A stretch of 64,000 nt of DNA from CAIWHR01 sp963836265 (GCA_963836265.1 CAWIIO010000001.1:248001-312000); one strand, 5' to 3'. Positions 1 through 9,198 are shown, counted from the stretch's first letter. Program-made: numbers and translations. The notes: a model not told the origin generated them from the sequence alone.

Positions 1-1172
1 CGCTCGTCGTCGTCTGCGTCGACGGTTGTGAGCCCGAATACATCAACCAGGCGATCGCAGGCGGCCGCGCACCCTACCTCGCTGCACTTCGGGAATCTGG
101 CACGTGCCTCACGGCGACCGGCGTGGTGCCGTCGTTCACGAATCCCAACAATCTGTCGATTGTCACCGGCGCGACGCCCGCGGTGCACGGCATCTGCGGC
201 AACTACTTCTGGGACCGCGATGCGGGCGTGGAGGTCATGATGAACGACCCCAAGTACCTGCGCGCGGGAACGATCCTTGCCGCGTTTTCCGGGGCGGGGG
301 CGAAGGTTGCCGTCGTCACCGCCAAGGACAAGCTCCGCGCGCTGCTCGGGCACGGAATGAACGGCATCTGCTTCTCGGCGGAAAAGGCGGAGCGGACGAC
401 CCGGGCGGACAACGGCATCACCGATGCGCTGGCGCTCGCCGGAATGCCGCAGCCGTCGGTGTACAGCGCTGCGCTCTCCGAATTCGTGTTCGCCGCCGGC
501 GTCGCGCTGCAGGAGCGCGAGCGTCCCGACGTGACGTACCTGTCGACGACCGACTATGTCCAGCACAAGGCGGCACCGGGCGCCGCCGCCGCCAACGACT
601 TCTACGCGATGATGGACGGCTATCTCCGCGCGCTCGATGCGCTCGGCGCTACCATCGTCGTCACCGCCGACCATGGCATGAACGCGAAGACCGATGCGTT
701 CGGCCGTCCGAACATCGTCTTCCTGCAGGATGCGTTGGACCATGCCTATGGCACAGGCGTCACGCGAGTGATCCTGCCGATCACCGACCCCTACGTCCTC
801 CACCACGGCGCGCTCGGTTCGTTTGCCACCGTTTATCTGTCGTCGCCGGTGACCGCACGCGAGGCGGCGACGCGCATCGAGGCGATCCCCGGCGTCGATT
901 TCGTCCTGTCGCGCGACGAAGCCTGCCGGCGCTTCGAGCTGCCCGGCGACCGCGTCGGCGACGTCGTCGTCATCGCGGAGCGATTGACCGTCATCGGCAC
1001 GTCGCGCGAACGCCACGACCTGTCCGGGCTCGACGCGCCGCTGCGCTCCCACGGCGGCCTGTCCGAGCAGCAGGTCCCGCTGATCGCGAATCGCGCCACG
1101 GAGACCTTGCCCACCGGCCGCCGCTGGCGGAACTTCGACGCCTTCCACCTCGCCCTCAACCACCTGCAATGA
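1..1172 (+). CDS. phnA: phosphonoacetate hydrolase PhnA (5' end cut by window edge)
   Basis: Cleaves the C-P bond of phosphonoacetate to acetate and phosphate, the last step of the PhnY-PhnA route. The frame is open from base 3, giving 389 visible residues; roughly 20-30 N-terminal residues lie outside the window. It shows the alkaline-phosphatase-superfamily layout of known PhnA enzymes: an early metal-binding Asp in CVDGCEP, the nucleophile Thr in PSFTNPNN, an Asp/His pair in TTDYVQHK, the second-metal pair in TADHGMN, and a late His in HGGLSEQQ. phnY starts 13 bases downstream, and the PhnA/PhnY pairing strongly supports the assignment over a generic nucleotide pyrophosphatase. The GTG at 123 is internal: the metal-binding Asp lies upstream of it, so it is not the start. 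Confidence 0.93.
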   Translation, partial: LVVVCVDGCEPEYINQAIAGGRAPYLAALRESGTCLTATGVVPSFTNPNNLSIVTGATPAVHGICGNYFWDRDAGVEVMMNDPKYLRAGTILAAFSGAGAKVAVVTAKDKLRALLGHGMNGICFSAEKAERTTRADNGITDALALAGMPQPSVYSAALSEFVFAAGVALQERERPDVTYLSTTDYVQHKAAPGAAAANDFYAMMDGYLRALDALGATIVVTADHGMNAKTDAFGRPNIVFLQDALDHAYGTGVTRVILPITDPYVLHHGALGSFATVYLSSPVTAREAATRIEAIPGVDFVLSRDEACRRFELPGDRVGDVVVIAERLTVIGTSRERHDLSGLDAPLRSHGGLSEQQVPLIANRATETLPTGRRWRNFDAFHLALNHLQ

Positions 1173-1185
1173 CCGGGACGCGATC

Positions 1186-2646
1186 GTGAACATGATGACC
1201 GGGCTCAAGGACGTTCGCCACGGCCACGCGCTGCGCGAGAAGATGCGCATTGCGGGCGAGCACGCCGGCGGCGAGCGCACGATCGAGGTCAAGAATCCGT
1301 ACACGGGCGCGATCGTCGGCACCGTGCCGAGGGCAACGCCGGCGGAAGTGGCCCGCGCCTTCGCGATTGCGAAGGCGTATCGGCCGCAGCTCACGCGCTA
1401 CGACCGCTACCGGATCCTCCATCGCACGGCCGAGTTGATCGGCGCGCGCGCCGAAGTGATTTCCGACCTGATCACCGCCGAGAGCGGCCTCTGCAAGAAG
1501 GACACGCTCTACGAAGTCGGACGCGCGTGCGACGTGTTCACCTTCGCCGGCAACGCGGCGCTCGCCGACGACGGTCAGGTGTTCTCGTGCGACCTGACGC
1601 CGCACGGCAAAATGCGCAAGGTGTACACGCTGCGGGAGCCGTTGCTGGGCGCCATCTCGGCGATCACGCCGTTCAACCACCCGCTGAACCAGGTCGCACA
1701 TAAAGTGGCGCCGTCGATCGCCACCAACAACCGGATGGTGCTGAAGCCCACGGAGAAGACGCCTCTCACCGCGCTGTTGCTCGCCGACATCCTGTACGAA
1801 GCCGGGCTGCCGGCGCCGATGTTCTCGGTCGTCACGGGCGACCCGAGGGAGATCGCCGGGGCGATGTTGACGCTGCCGGAAATCGATCTCATCACGTTCA
1901 CCGGCGGTGTCGCGATCGGCAAGTCGATCGCCGCGACCGCAGTCTACAAGCGGCAGGTGCTGGAAATGGGCGGCAACGATCCGCTGATCGTGATGGAGGA
2001 CGCCGACCTCGAGGAAGCGGCGACGCTCGCGGCCGCAGGCTCCTACCGGAACTCCGGCCAGCGCTGCACGGCGGTCAAGCGGATGCTCGTGCAGGAGTCC
2101 GTTGCGGACCGCTTCGTCGAACTGCTGCTCGCAAGGACGAAGGCCTGGAGCTACGGCGACCCGATGGATCCGGCGCATGACATGGGAACGGTGATCGACG
2201 AGCCCGCCGCGCAATCCTTCGAAGCGAAGGTTAGCGAGGCAGTCGCACGTGGCGCCCGGCTGCTGTACGGCAACGTCCGCCGCGGCGCGCTCTATTCACC
2301 AACGGTGATCGATCGCGTGACGCCGGACATGCCGGTGGTCAAGGACGAAACCTTCGGCCCCGTGTCGCCCATCATCCGCTTTCGTGACATCGACGAGGCG
2401 ATCCGGATCGCCAACGGCACCGACTACGGACTCTCGTCGTCGGTCTGTACCAACCGCCTCGATTACATCACCCGGTTCGTCTCCGAGCTCAGCGTGGGCT
2501 CGGTCAACATCCGCGAGGTTCCCGGGTATCGGCTGGAACTTACGCCGTTCGGCGGCATCAAGGATTCAGGGCTGGGCTACAAGGAAGGCGTGCAGGAAGC
2601 GATGAAGAGCTTCACCAACGTGAAGACGTACTCGTTGCCGTGGTGA
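1186..2646 (+). CDS. phnY: phosphonoacetaldehyde dehydrogenase PhnY
   Basis: NAD(P)-dependent aldehyde dehydrogenase of 486 residues, the usual family length. In PhnY it oxidises phosphonoacetaldehyde to phosphonoacetate, the substrate of the PhnA encoded just upstream. The catalytic Cys is residue 294 (NSGQRCTAVKR) and the general-base Glu is residue 260 (LEMGGNDP). A cofactor-loop segment (ITPFNHPLN) and the C-terminal FGGIKDSG motif are present. The GTG at 1186 is taken as start; an ATG at 1192 would shorten it by two residues. It lies 13 bases after phnA and 22 before the class-III PLP gene, so the three are probably co-transcribed. Substrate is inferred from the neighbours; sequence alone shows only the ALDH family. 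Confidence 0.9.
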   Translation: MNMMTGLKDVRHGHALREKMRIAGEHAGGERTIEVKNPYTGAIVGTVPRATPAEVARAFAIAKAYRPQLTRYDRYRILHRTAELIGARAEVISDLITAESGLCKKDTLYEVGRACDVFTFAGNAALADDGQVFSCDLTPHGKMRKVYTLREPLLGAISAITPFNHPLNQVAHKVAPSIATNNRMVLKPTEKTPLTALLLADILYEAGLPAPMFSVVTGDPREIAGAMLTLPEIDLITFTGGVAIGKSIAATAVYKRQVLEMGGNDPLIVMEDADLEEAATLAAAGSYRNSGQRCTAVKRMLVQESVADRFVELLLARTKAWSYGDPMDPAHDMGTVIDEPAAQSFEAKVSEAVARGARLLYGNVRRGALYSPTVIDRVTPDMPVVKDETFGPVSPIIRFRDIDEAIRIANGTDYGLSSSVCTNRLDYITRFVSELSVGSVNIREVPGYRLELTPFGGIKDSGLGYKEGVQEAMKSFTNVKTYSLPW

Positions 2647-2668
2647 CCCTGAAGCGGATGCAACGGCG

Positions 2669-4033
2669 ATGAACAAGGCGCTGCCACCGGCCGGCCTCGC
2701 TGCGGAGGGCGACGTCAATCTCTCGCCGCTGCGCCGCGCGTTCGAGACGGAGCACGTGCACGCCGCGACGCGCGCGCTGCTCGACGCCGATGCGGACGGA
2801 TTCCTGCACCAGTCGCTGTCAACTCCGTGCTTCAACGCGCTCGCGTCGTGCGACGGCATCTGGCTCACCGACGTCGAGGGACGCCGGGTGATGGATTTTC
2901 ACGGCAACGGCGTCCACCAGGTCGGCTATCGACATCCGCACGTGACGGCGGCGGTCAAGCGGGCGCTCGATACCCTTCCCTTCTCGCCGCGGCGCTACAC
3001 GAACCGGACGGCGATCGACCTCGCGTCGAAACTGGCCGCCCTCGCCCCCGACCCGCTCGGCAAGGTCCTGTTCGCACCGGGCGGAACGATCGCGATAGGC
3101 ATGGCGCTGAAGCTCGCCCGCGTTGCCACCGGCCGCCACAAGACGCTGTCGCTGTGGGATTCGTTTCACGGCGCGTCGCTCGACGCGATCTCGATCGGTG
3201 GCGAAGCCGCGTTCCGCAAAGGGATCGGGCCGCTCCTCCCCGGCACCGAGCACGCGCCGCCATGCGATCCCGGCGCGTGCCGCTTCGGCTGCGGCGGAAC
3301 GTGCGATGCACGCTGCGCCGAGTACCTCGACTACGTGCTCGGCAAGGAAGAGGATATCGGTGCCGTCATCATCGAGACGGTCCGCTCGACCGCCGTCGGA
3401 ATCCCGCCTCCTGCGTATTACCGGATCGTCCTCGACGCCTGCAACCGCCACGGCGCGCTGCTGATCCTCGATGAAATCCCGATCTGTCTCGGCAGGACGG
3501 GCCGGATGTTCGCGTTCGAGCACTACGGCATCGTCCCCGACATCGTCGTGCTGGGCAAGGGTCTGGGGGGTGCCGTATTTCCGATGGCCGCGATGATTGC
3601 CCGCCGCGACCTGGACGTCGCGGGCGACCGTTCGCTCGGCCACTATACGTACGAGAAGAGTCCCGTCGGTTGTGCTGCGGCGCTCGCCACGCTCGAAGTG
3701 ATCGAGAACGAGCGGCTGCTCGATAAGGCGCGGGCGCTCGGCGCCATGGCGCTCGAACGACTGCGCGAACTGAAGACTACGCACCCGCTCGTCGCCGACG
3801 TCCGCGGCGTGGGTCTTCTGCTCGGCATCGAGCTCGCCCACGGCGGCATCCCCGCCTGCCGCGAGGCCGAGCAGGTCATGTACGAATGCCTGGCGCGCGG
3901 TCTTTCGTTCAAGGTGGGCCGAGGCAACGTCCTGACGCTTGCGCCGCCGCTCGTGATCGCGCCCGCCGACCTCGAGCGTGCGTTTGCGATCCTCGATGCG
4001 GCGCTCGGTGTTGTCGAGGCGGCACACGCATGA
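2669..4033 (+). CDS. pbfA: class-III PLP enzyme, probable (R)-1-hydroxy-2-aminoethylphosphonate ammonia-lyase PbfA
   Basis: 454-residue fold-type I PLP enzyme of the class-III aminotransferase family. The Schiff-base Lys is residue 297 (LGKGLGG), and the cofactor Asp lies in ILDEIPICLGRTG. Ordinary class-III transaminases usually have DEVQTGxGRTG at this point; the DEIPICLGRTG variant together with the phnA/phnY context points to PbfA. PbfA eliminates ammonia from (R)-1-hydroxy-2-aminoethylphosphonate to give phosphonoacetaldehyde, the PhnY substrate. A Cys-rich insert (CDPGACRFGCGGTCDARC) at about residues 199-216 is notable. No class-V PhnW transaminase is visible in the window. The alternative is a transaminase acting on 2-aminoethylphosphonate. 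Family certain, exact reaction inferred. Confidence 0.78.
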   Translation: MNKALPPAGLAAEGDVNLSPLRRAFETEHVHAATRALLDADADGFLHQSLSTPCFNALASCDGIWLTDVEGRRVMDFHGNGVHQVGYRHPHVTAAVKRALDTLPFSPRRYTNRTAIDLASKLAALAPDPLGKVLFAPGGTIAIGMALKLARVATGRHKTLSLWDSFHGASLDAISIGGEAAFRKGIGPLLPGTEHAPPCDPGACRFGCGGTCDARCAEYLDYVLGKEEDIGAVIIETVRSTAVGIPPPAYYRIVLDACNRHGALLILDEIPICLGRTGRMFAFEHYGIVPDIVVLGKGLGGAVFPMAAMIARRDLDVAGDRSLGHYTYEKSPVGCAAALATLEVIENERLLDKARALGAMALERLRELKTTHPLVADVRGVGLLLGIELAHGGIPACREAEQVMYECLARGLSFKVGRGNVLTLAPPLVIAPADLERAFAILDAALGVVEAAHA

Positions 4034-4041
4034 AAGACGAT

Positions 4042-4067
4042 CGTCATTCCCGCGAACGCGGGAATCC
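4042..4067. repeat. REP-like intergenic palindrome
   Basis: A near-perfect inverted repeat (ATTCCCGCG / CGCGGGAAT around a short AA centre) occupies the 114-base gap between the pbfA-like gene and the Na+/phosphate cotransporter gene. A second copy, in opposite orientation, ends the element at 35092-35171. The match covers GTCATTCCCGCGAACGCGGG plus neighbouring bases. Such elements are common between genes in beta- and gammaproteobacteria. Confidence 0.7.
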
Positions 4068-4147
4068 GGTGTTTTTCGACGAAAGCCGCCGGGTCCCCAT
4101 CGCCGATCAGGTCGGGGGCAGGCTCCGCCCGGGAACGGCAAGCTGAC

Positions 4148-5899
4148 ATGCAGACGCTCCTCAACCTGCTGGCCGGCGTGTCGCTCCTCGTCTGGGGCAC
4201 GCACATCGTGCGCACGGGGATCCTGCGGCTGTACGGGGGCCCGCTGCGCCGGCTGCTGCGGCAGAGCGTCGAGAACCGGATTCCCGCGTTCTTCGCCGGC
4301 GTCGGGGTGACGGGGCTGATCCAGAGCAGCACGGCGACCGCGCTGATCGTCGCGGCGTTCGCGGGGCAAGGATTGATCGGCACCGCGCCGGCGCTCGCGG
4401 TGATGCTCGGCGCCGACGTCGGCACGTCGCTCGTCACCGTGTTCCTGTCGTTCGATCTGTCGTGGCTCGCGCCCTTGCTGATTTTCGTCGGCGTCGTGCT
4501 GTTCCTCACGCGGCAGGCCGAGCCCATTGGCCGCTTCGGCCGCATCCTGATCGGACTCGGGCTCATCACGTTTTCGCTGCAGTGGATCTCGGTCGCGGCG
4601 AGGCCCGTCGTCGAGGCCGCCGGCGTCAAAGTGATCTTCGCCTCCCTCACCGGCGATTTGCTGCTCGACATGCTCGTCGCGGCGCTTCTTACCGTCCTCT
4701 GCTACTCGAGCCTTGCCGTCGTGCTGGTGCTCGCCGCACTCGCCTCGCTCAAGGTCATCGCGCTGCCCGTGGCGCTCGGACTCGTGCTCGGCGCCAATCT
4801 CGGCAACGGGCTGCTCGGCATCGTTTCGACGCTGCGCTCGCCTCCCGAAGCGCGCCGCGTCACCCTCGGCAACTTCCTGTTCAAGCTGATCGGCTGTCTG
4901 GTGCTGATGCCGTTCGTGAATCACGTCGAGGGCCTGATCGGGGGACTCGCCCTCGACCCCGCACGCGAAGTCGTGCTGTTCCATCTGGCCTTCAACGTTG
5001 CGTTGGCGTTGGCGTTCATCTTCTTCACCGCGCCGATCGCCCGGGTCGCCGAGCGGCTCCTGCCGGACAAGCCGCCGGGAGACGATCCGGGCAAGCCGCG
5101 CCATCTCGATCCCTCGGCGCTGGACACGCCCGGGCTCGCGATTTCGTGCGCGGCACGCGAGGCGCTGCGCATCGGCGATGTCGTCGAACAAATGTTGAAC
5201 GGGATGCTCGTCGTCCTGCGGACGAACGACCGCGCGCTGGCGGAGCGGCTGCGCAAGATGGACGACGTCGTCGACGAGCTCTACACGGCGGTGAAGCTCT
5301 ACCTGACGCAGATCCCGCGCGAGGCGCTGGAGCAGGCCGAAGGGCGGCGCTGGACGGACATCGTGTCGTTCGCGATCAACATGGAGCAGGTTGGCGACAT
5401 CGTCGAGCGCATCATCACCGACGTCGAGGACAAGAAGATCGGGAAGGGACGCAACTTTTCCGAAGCGGGCATGACCGAGATCTGCGACCTGCATGCGCGC
5501 CTGATCGCGAACCTGCGGCTCGGGCTGGCGGTGTTCCTCAACGGCGAGCTCAAGGCCGCGCAAGAGCTGCTCGCGCAGAAGGTCCTGTTCCGCGACCTCG
5601 AGCGCGCGTATGCGAATTCACACCTCGAGCGGCTCACCAGCCAGACGGCCGAGAGCATCGAGACGTCATCGCTGCATCTCGACCTCATTTCCGACCTAAA
5701 GCGGATCAACTCGCACATCTGCTCGATTGCCTACCCGATCCTCGAGCAGGCGGGCGTGCTCGCCAAGACCCGGCTCAAGGCGCCCGAGCCTGTAGTCCCC
5801 CCGCCGCCGCCGCGGCGAGCCGGCGCGGCGATCAACGGCAGCGCCAACGGCGACGGCGCGAAGGCCGGCTGGCAGAAAAAGAAGCCGCGTTCCGCCTAG
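4148..5899 (+). CDS. Na+/phosphate cotransporter family protein with PhoU-like C-terminal domain
   Basis: 583-residue inner-membrane protein of the Na/Pi cotransporter (NptA/YjbB-like) family. The N-terminal half has about eight to ten hydrophobic helices and the diagnostic QSSTAT repeat motif from residue 59. The second inverted repeat carries CYSSLAVV in place of the usual QSSS, a divergence that may alter transport. The C-terminal 200 or so residues (after about 335) are soluble and helical, as in PhoU-like tails. Next to phosphonate hydrolysis genes it could move the phosphate released by PhnA; YjbB-type members are known to export phosphate, so direction is uncertain. The downstream EamA gene begins on the last base of its stop codon. 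Confidence 0.88.
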   Translation: MQTLLNLLAGVSLLVWGTHIVRTGILRLYGGPLRRLLRQSVENRIPAFFAGVGVTGLIQSSTATALIVAAFAGQGLIGTAPALAVMLGADVGTSLVTVFLSFDLSWLAPLLIFVGVVLFLTRQAEPIGRFGRILIGLGLITFSLQWISVAARPVVEAAGVKVIFASLTGDLLLDMLVAALLTVLCYSSLAVVLVLAALASLKVIALPVALGLVLGANLGNGLLGIVSTLRSPPEARRVTLGNFLFKLIGCLVLMPFVNHVEGLIGGLALDPAREVVLFHLAFNVALALAFIFFTAPIARVAERLLPDKPPGDDPGKPRHLDPSALDTPGLAISCAAREALRIGDVVEQMLNGMLVVLRTNDRALAERLRKMDDVVDELYTAVKLYLTQIPREALEQAEGRRWTDIVSFAINMEQVGDIVERIITDVEDKKIGKGRNFSEAGMTEICDLHARLIANLRLGLAVFLNGELKAAQELLAQKVLFRDLERAYANSHLERLTSQTAESIETSSLHLDLISDLKRINSHICSIAYPILEQAGVLAKTRLKAPEPVVPPPPPRRAGAAINGSANGDGAKAGWQKKKPRSA

Positions 5900-6753
5900 T
5901 GGAACCCGCCGAATTCTCGCTTGGCGTTACGCTCGCGGTGCTGGGCGCCGGGCTCCTCCACGCCGGCTGGAACGCGCTCCTCAAAGCGGCGCCCGGCGGC
6001 GATTCGTTGCTCGACACCGCCACCGTCGTCGCCGGCTCCGCCGTCTGCGGGTTGATCGTGATCCCGTTCGTCGGCGTGCCCGATCCGGCAGCGTGGAAAT
6101 TCGCCGCCGCGTCGGCGCTGATCCATTGGGGCTACTACATCACGCTCGCGCAGGCCTATCGCACCGGCGACCTGTCGTTTGCGTATCCGCTGATGCGCGG
6201 CACGGCTCCGCTCATCGTCGCCGTGCTCGGGATCGCGTTCCTGCGCGAATTGCCGGCGCCGCACGTCGCGACCGGCATCGTGCTGATCTGCGCCGGCATC
6301 GTCAGCATCGCCTTCATTCGCCGTCAGCGCCATCTGCCGAGCGCAGCGGCGTGGGCGTTCGCCAATGCCGCGATCATCGCCGCGTACACGCTGGTCGACG
6401 GGTCCGGGGCACGCGCGTCAGGTAACCCCGCCGCCTACGTCGCATGGCTCATTTTCCTCGAAGCGCTGCCGTTCCTCGCGTGGATCCGCGCGCGGCGCGG
6501 CGCCGATGCTTTCCACTACGTGCGCCGCAGTTGGCGGCGCGGCATGGTTGGCGGCGCCGCGAGCCTCGCCGCGTACGGCATCGTGCTGTGGGCGATGACG
6601 CGTGCGCCGGTCGCGGCGGTTGCGGCACTGCGCGAGACGTCGGTCCTCTTCGCCGCGCTGATCGGCGCCGTATGGCTGAAGGAGGAATTCGGATTGCCGC
6701 GGCTCGCCGGCGCAGCCAGCGTCGTCGCCGGCGTCGCCGCGTTGAAGCTCTGA
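5899..6753 (+). CDS. EamA/DMT-family transporter
   Basis: 284-residue integral membrane protein with about ten predicted helices in two EamA repeats (roughly residues 8-130 and 140-284), a drug/metabolite transporter superfamily member. The start is a GTG sharing one base with the upstream TAG stop (TAGTG), which implies translational coupling with the cotransporter gene. Two features typical of the family are visible: an N-terminal LHAGWNALLK segment and a repeat-end VAALRETSVLFA segment followed by a K/E-E-F loop. The substrate cannot be read from sequence; the context suggests a phosphonate or amine metabolite. The next gene starts 27 bases downstream. Confidence 0.85.
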   Translation: MEPAEFSLGVTLAVLGAGLLHAGWNALLKAAPGGDSLLDTATVVAGSAVCGLIVIPFVGVPDPAAWKFAAASALIHWGYYITLAQAYRTGDLSFAYPLMRGTAPLIVAVLGIAFLRELPAPHVATGIVLICAGIVSIAFIRRQRHLPSAAAWAFANAAIIAAYTLVDGSGARASGNPAAYVAWLIFLEALPFLAWIRARRGADAFHYVRRSWRRGMVGGAASLAAYGIVLWAMTRAPVAAVAALRETSVLFAALIGAVWLKEEFGLPRLAGAASVVAGVAALKL

Positions 6754-6780
6754 GGTGGAAGCGCGGCGTCCACCAGAGCG

Positions 6781-9198
6781 ATGAATCTCCCCACCCATGC
6801 CCGTGTCGTCATCGTCGGCGGCGGCATCGCCGGCGTTTCCACTGCCTATCACCTGGGGAAACTCGGCGTCCGCGACGTCGTGCTGCTCGAGCAAGGCACG
6901 CTCACGTGCGGCACGACCTGGCACGCGGCGGGATTGGTCGGGCAGACCCGCGCCACGCGCAATGCGACGCTGATGAGCCGCTACGGCATCGACCTCTATT
7001 CGACGCTCGAACGGGAGACCGGACTTTCCACCGGCTGGAAGCGATGCGGGAGCTTGAACGTCGCGAAGACACCGGACCGCCTGACCCTTTTCAGGCGACA
7101 GATGGCGCGCGCGAAGAGCTTCGGAATCGAGTTCGAATTCGTCTCGCCCGCCGAAGCCTCGCGGATTGCGCCGATCCTGCGTACCGACGACCTCGCCGGC
7201 GCCGTGTGGATTCCCGGGGACGGCAAGGCCAATCCGACCGATCTCACGGGCTCGCTCGCGAAAGGTGCGCGCATGAACGGCACGACGATCGCCGAGCGCG
7301 TGAAGGTCACAGGGGTGGTGACCGCGGGCGGACGTGCCACCGGCGTACGGTGGAAAACGGGCGATGACGAGGGCGCGATCGGGTGCGAGGTCGTCGTCAA
7401 CTGCGCCGGCCAGTGGGCGCGTGGATTCGGCCGTAACGCGGGGGTCAGCGTGCCACTCCACGCTGCCGAGCACTTCTACGTCGTGACCAGCAGGATCGAG
7501 AGTGTGGCACGCGATCTGCCGGTGATCCGCGACCCCGACGGCTACATCTACTACAAAGAAGAAGTCGGCGGCCTCGTCATGGGCGGCTTCGAGCCGAAGG
7601 CCAAGCCCTGGACCGTCGATCCGATCCCCGACAACTTCGAATACCGGCTCCTGCCCGAAGATTGGGACCACTTCGAGATCCTGATGGCCAATGCGATCCA
7701 TCGCACGCCCTGCCTCGAGACAGCCGAAATCAAGCTGCTGCTGAACGGCCCGGAGAGCTTCACGCCGGACGGCAATTTCATTCTTGGCGAAGCGCCGGAA
7801 CTCGCCGGATTCTTCGTGTGCGCCGGCTTCAACTCGGCGGGCATCGCCAATGCCGGAGGCGCCGGCAAGTTGATCGCCGAATGGATCGTCGAAGGGGACG
7901 CGCCGGTCGATTCGTGGGACGTCGACATCCGCCGCTTCGCGCCCTTCCACGCCAATCGTCGCCATCTCGCCGACCGCACCGTGGAGTCGCTCGGGCTGCA
8001 CTACGCGATGCGCTGGCCGCGCGAAGAGCTTGCAACGGTGCGTCCGCTGCGGCGCTCGCCGCTCCACCACCGGCTCGTCGCGAAGGGCGCGGTTTTCGGC
8101 AGCAAGATGAACTGGGAGCGAGCGAACTACTTCCTTCCCGCGGGCGCACGCCCGCCTGCGCCCACGTTCGGCACCCCCGAGTGGCTGCCGTACGTTCTGG
8201 AAGAGCAGCGTGCGTGCCGCGAGGACGTCGTCGTTTTCGACCAGACGTCGTTCGGCAAATTCGTGTTGAAGGGCGCCAATGCGCTCGACGTGCTGCAGCG
8301 GCTCTGCGCGAACGACATCGACGTCGATCTCGGCAGGATGGTGTACACGGCGATGCTGAACCCCCGCGGCGGGTTCGAAAGCGATCTGACGATCATTCGC
8401 GTGGCCCCCAGCGAGTTCTACATCGTCACCGGGTCGTCGCAAACCACGCGCGACGCCCTATGGATCGAACGCGGGATCCGTGCGGGGGAGCACGCTGCGC
8501 TGGTCGACGTGACCGGCGCCTGCTCCGTGATCTCGGTGATGGGTCCCGGGGCCGAAGCGCTGCTTGCGGGCCTTTCCCCCGACGACCTGTCCAGGGCGGC
8601 CATACCTTTCTCGGCGACGAAGGAGATCGATGTCGGCTACGCTCGCGTGCGCGCCGCACGGATGAGCTACGTCGGTGGCCCCGGATTCGAGCTTCACGTC
8701 CCCGTCGACCAGTGCCTGACGCTCTATGATGCGCTCTTCGGCGCCGGCGCGAAATTCGGACTCAGGGACGCAGGCTATTACGCGATCGACGCGCTGCGCA
8801 TCGAGGCCGGCCGCCGTGCCTGGGGCGCCGAGCTGTCGCCGGACGATACCCCGTGGGAGGCGGGGCTGGGATTTGCCGTTCGGATGGACAAGGCGGTCGC
8901 CTTCACGGGGCACGACGCGCTGATCGCAAAGCCGGCGCACGCGATCGCGAAGCGCCTCGTCATGCTCACCTTCGACGATCCGCGCGCCTTTCCCTGGGGC
9001 GGAGAGCCGATCCTGATGGACGGCACCCACGTCGGCGAAATCACTTCCGCCGGCTACAGCCGCAGGCACGGCCGTGCGGTGGCGATGGGGTATGCGCGCG
9101 CTCGGCAACCGCTCAGCGACGAGATGATTCTCGGTGCGCATTTCGACGCCGACATCGCCGGCGAGCTCACGGCGGTCACGCCGCACCTCAAGCTTTGA
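6781..9198 (+). CDS. FAD-dependent oxidoreductase fused to GcvT-like folate domain (dimethylglycine dehydrogenase-like)
   Basis: 805 residues with the architecture of dimethylglycine/sarcosine dehydrogenases: a DAO-type FAD domain (about 8-370, nucleotide motif VIVGGGIAGVS), a short middle domain (about 373-430), then a GcvT aminomethyltransferase domain and its C-terminal barrel (about 435-800). His48 in TTWHAAGL matches the His covalently bonded to FAD in this family. Such enzymes oxidatively demethylate N-methyl amines and pass the one-carbon unit to tetrahydrofolate. Because it ends a phosphonate-degradation gene run, an N-methylated 2-aminoethylphosphonate is a plausible substrate; sarcosine, dimethylglycine or another methylamine is equally possible on sequence alone. 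Confidence 0.88.
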   Translation: MNLPTHARVVIVGGGIAGVSTAYHLGKLGVRDVVLLEQGTLTCGTTWHAAGLVGQTRATRNATLMSRYGIDLYSTLERETGLSTGWKRCGSLNVAKTPDRLTLFRRQMARAKSFGIEFEFVSPAEASRIAPILRTDDLAGAVWIPGDGKANPTDLTGSLAKGARMNGTTIAERVKVTGVVTAGGRATGVRWKTGDDEGAIGCEVVVNCAGQWARGFGRNAGVSVPLHAAEHFYVVTSRIESVARDLPVIRDPDGYIYYKEEVGGLVMGGFEPKAKPWTVDPIPDNFEYRLLPEDWDHFEILMANAIHRTPCLETAEIKLLLNGPESFTPDGNFILGEAPELAGFFVCAGFNSAGIANAGGAGKLIAEWIVEGDAPVDSWDVDIRRFAPFHANRRHLADRTVESLGLHYAMRWPREELATVRPLRRSPLHHRLVAKGAVFGSKMNWERANYFLPAGARPPAPTFGTPEWLPYVLEEQRACREDVVVFDQTSFGKFVLKGANALDVLQRLCANDIDVDLGRMVYTAMLNPRGGFESDLTIIRVAPSEFYIVTGSSQTTRDALWIERGIRAGEHAALVDVTGACSVISVMGPGAEALLAGLSPDDLSRAAIPFSATKEIDVGYARVRAARMSYVGGPGFELHVPVDQCLTLYDALFGAGAKFGLRDAGYYAIDALRIEAGRRAWGAELSPDDTPWEAGLGFAVRMDKAVAFTGHDALIAKPAHAIAKRLVMLTFDDPRAFPWGGEPILMDGTHVGEITSAGYSRRHGRAVAMGYARARQPLSDEMILGAHFDADIAGELTAVTPHLKL

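Noticed and set aside
2819..5563. Very long - strand open frame (over 900 codons) antisense to the pbfA-like and phosphate cotransporter genes
   Set aside because: High-GC codon bias leaves antisense frames open. The translation is Arg/Asp/Gln-rich with no domain, while the + strand frames encode clear families.
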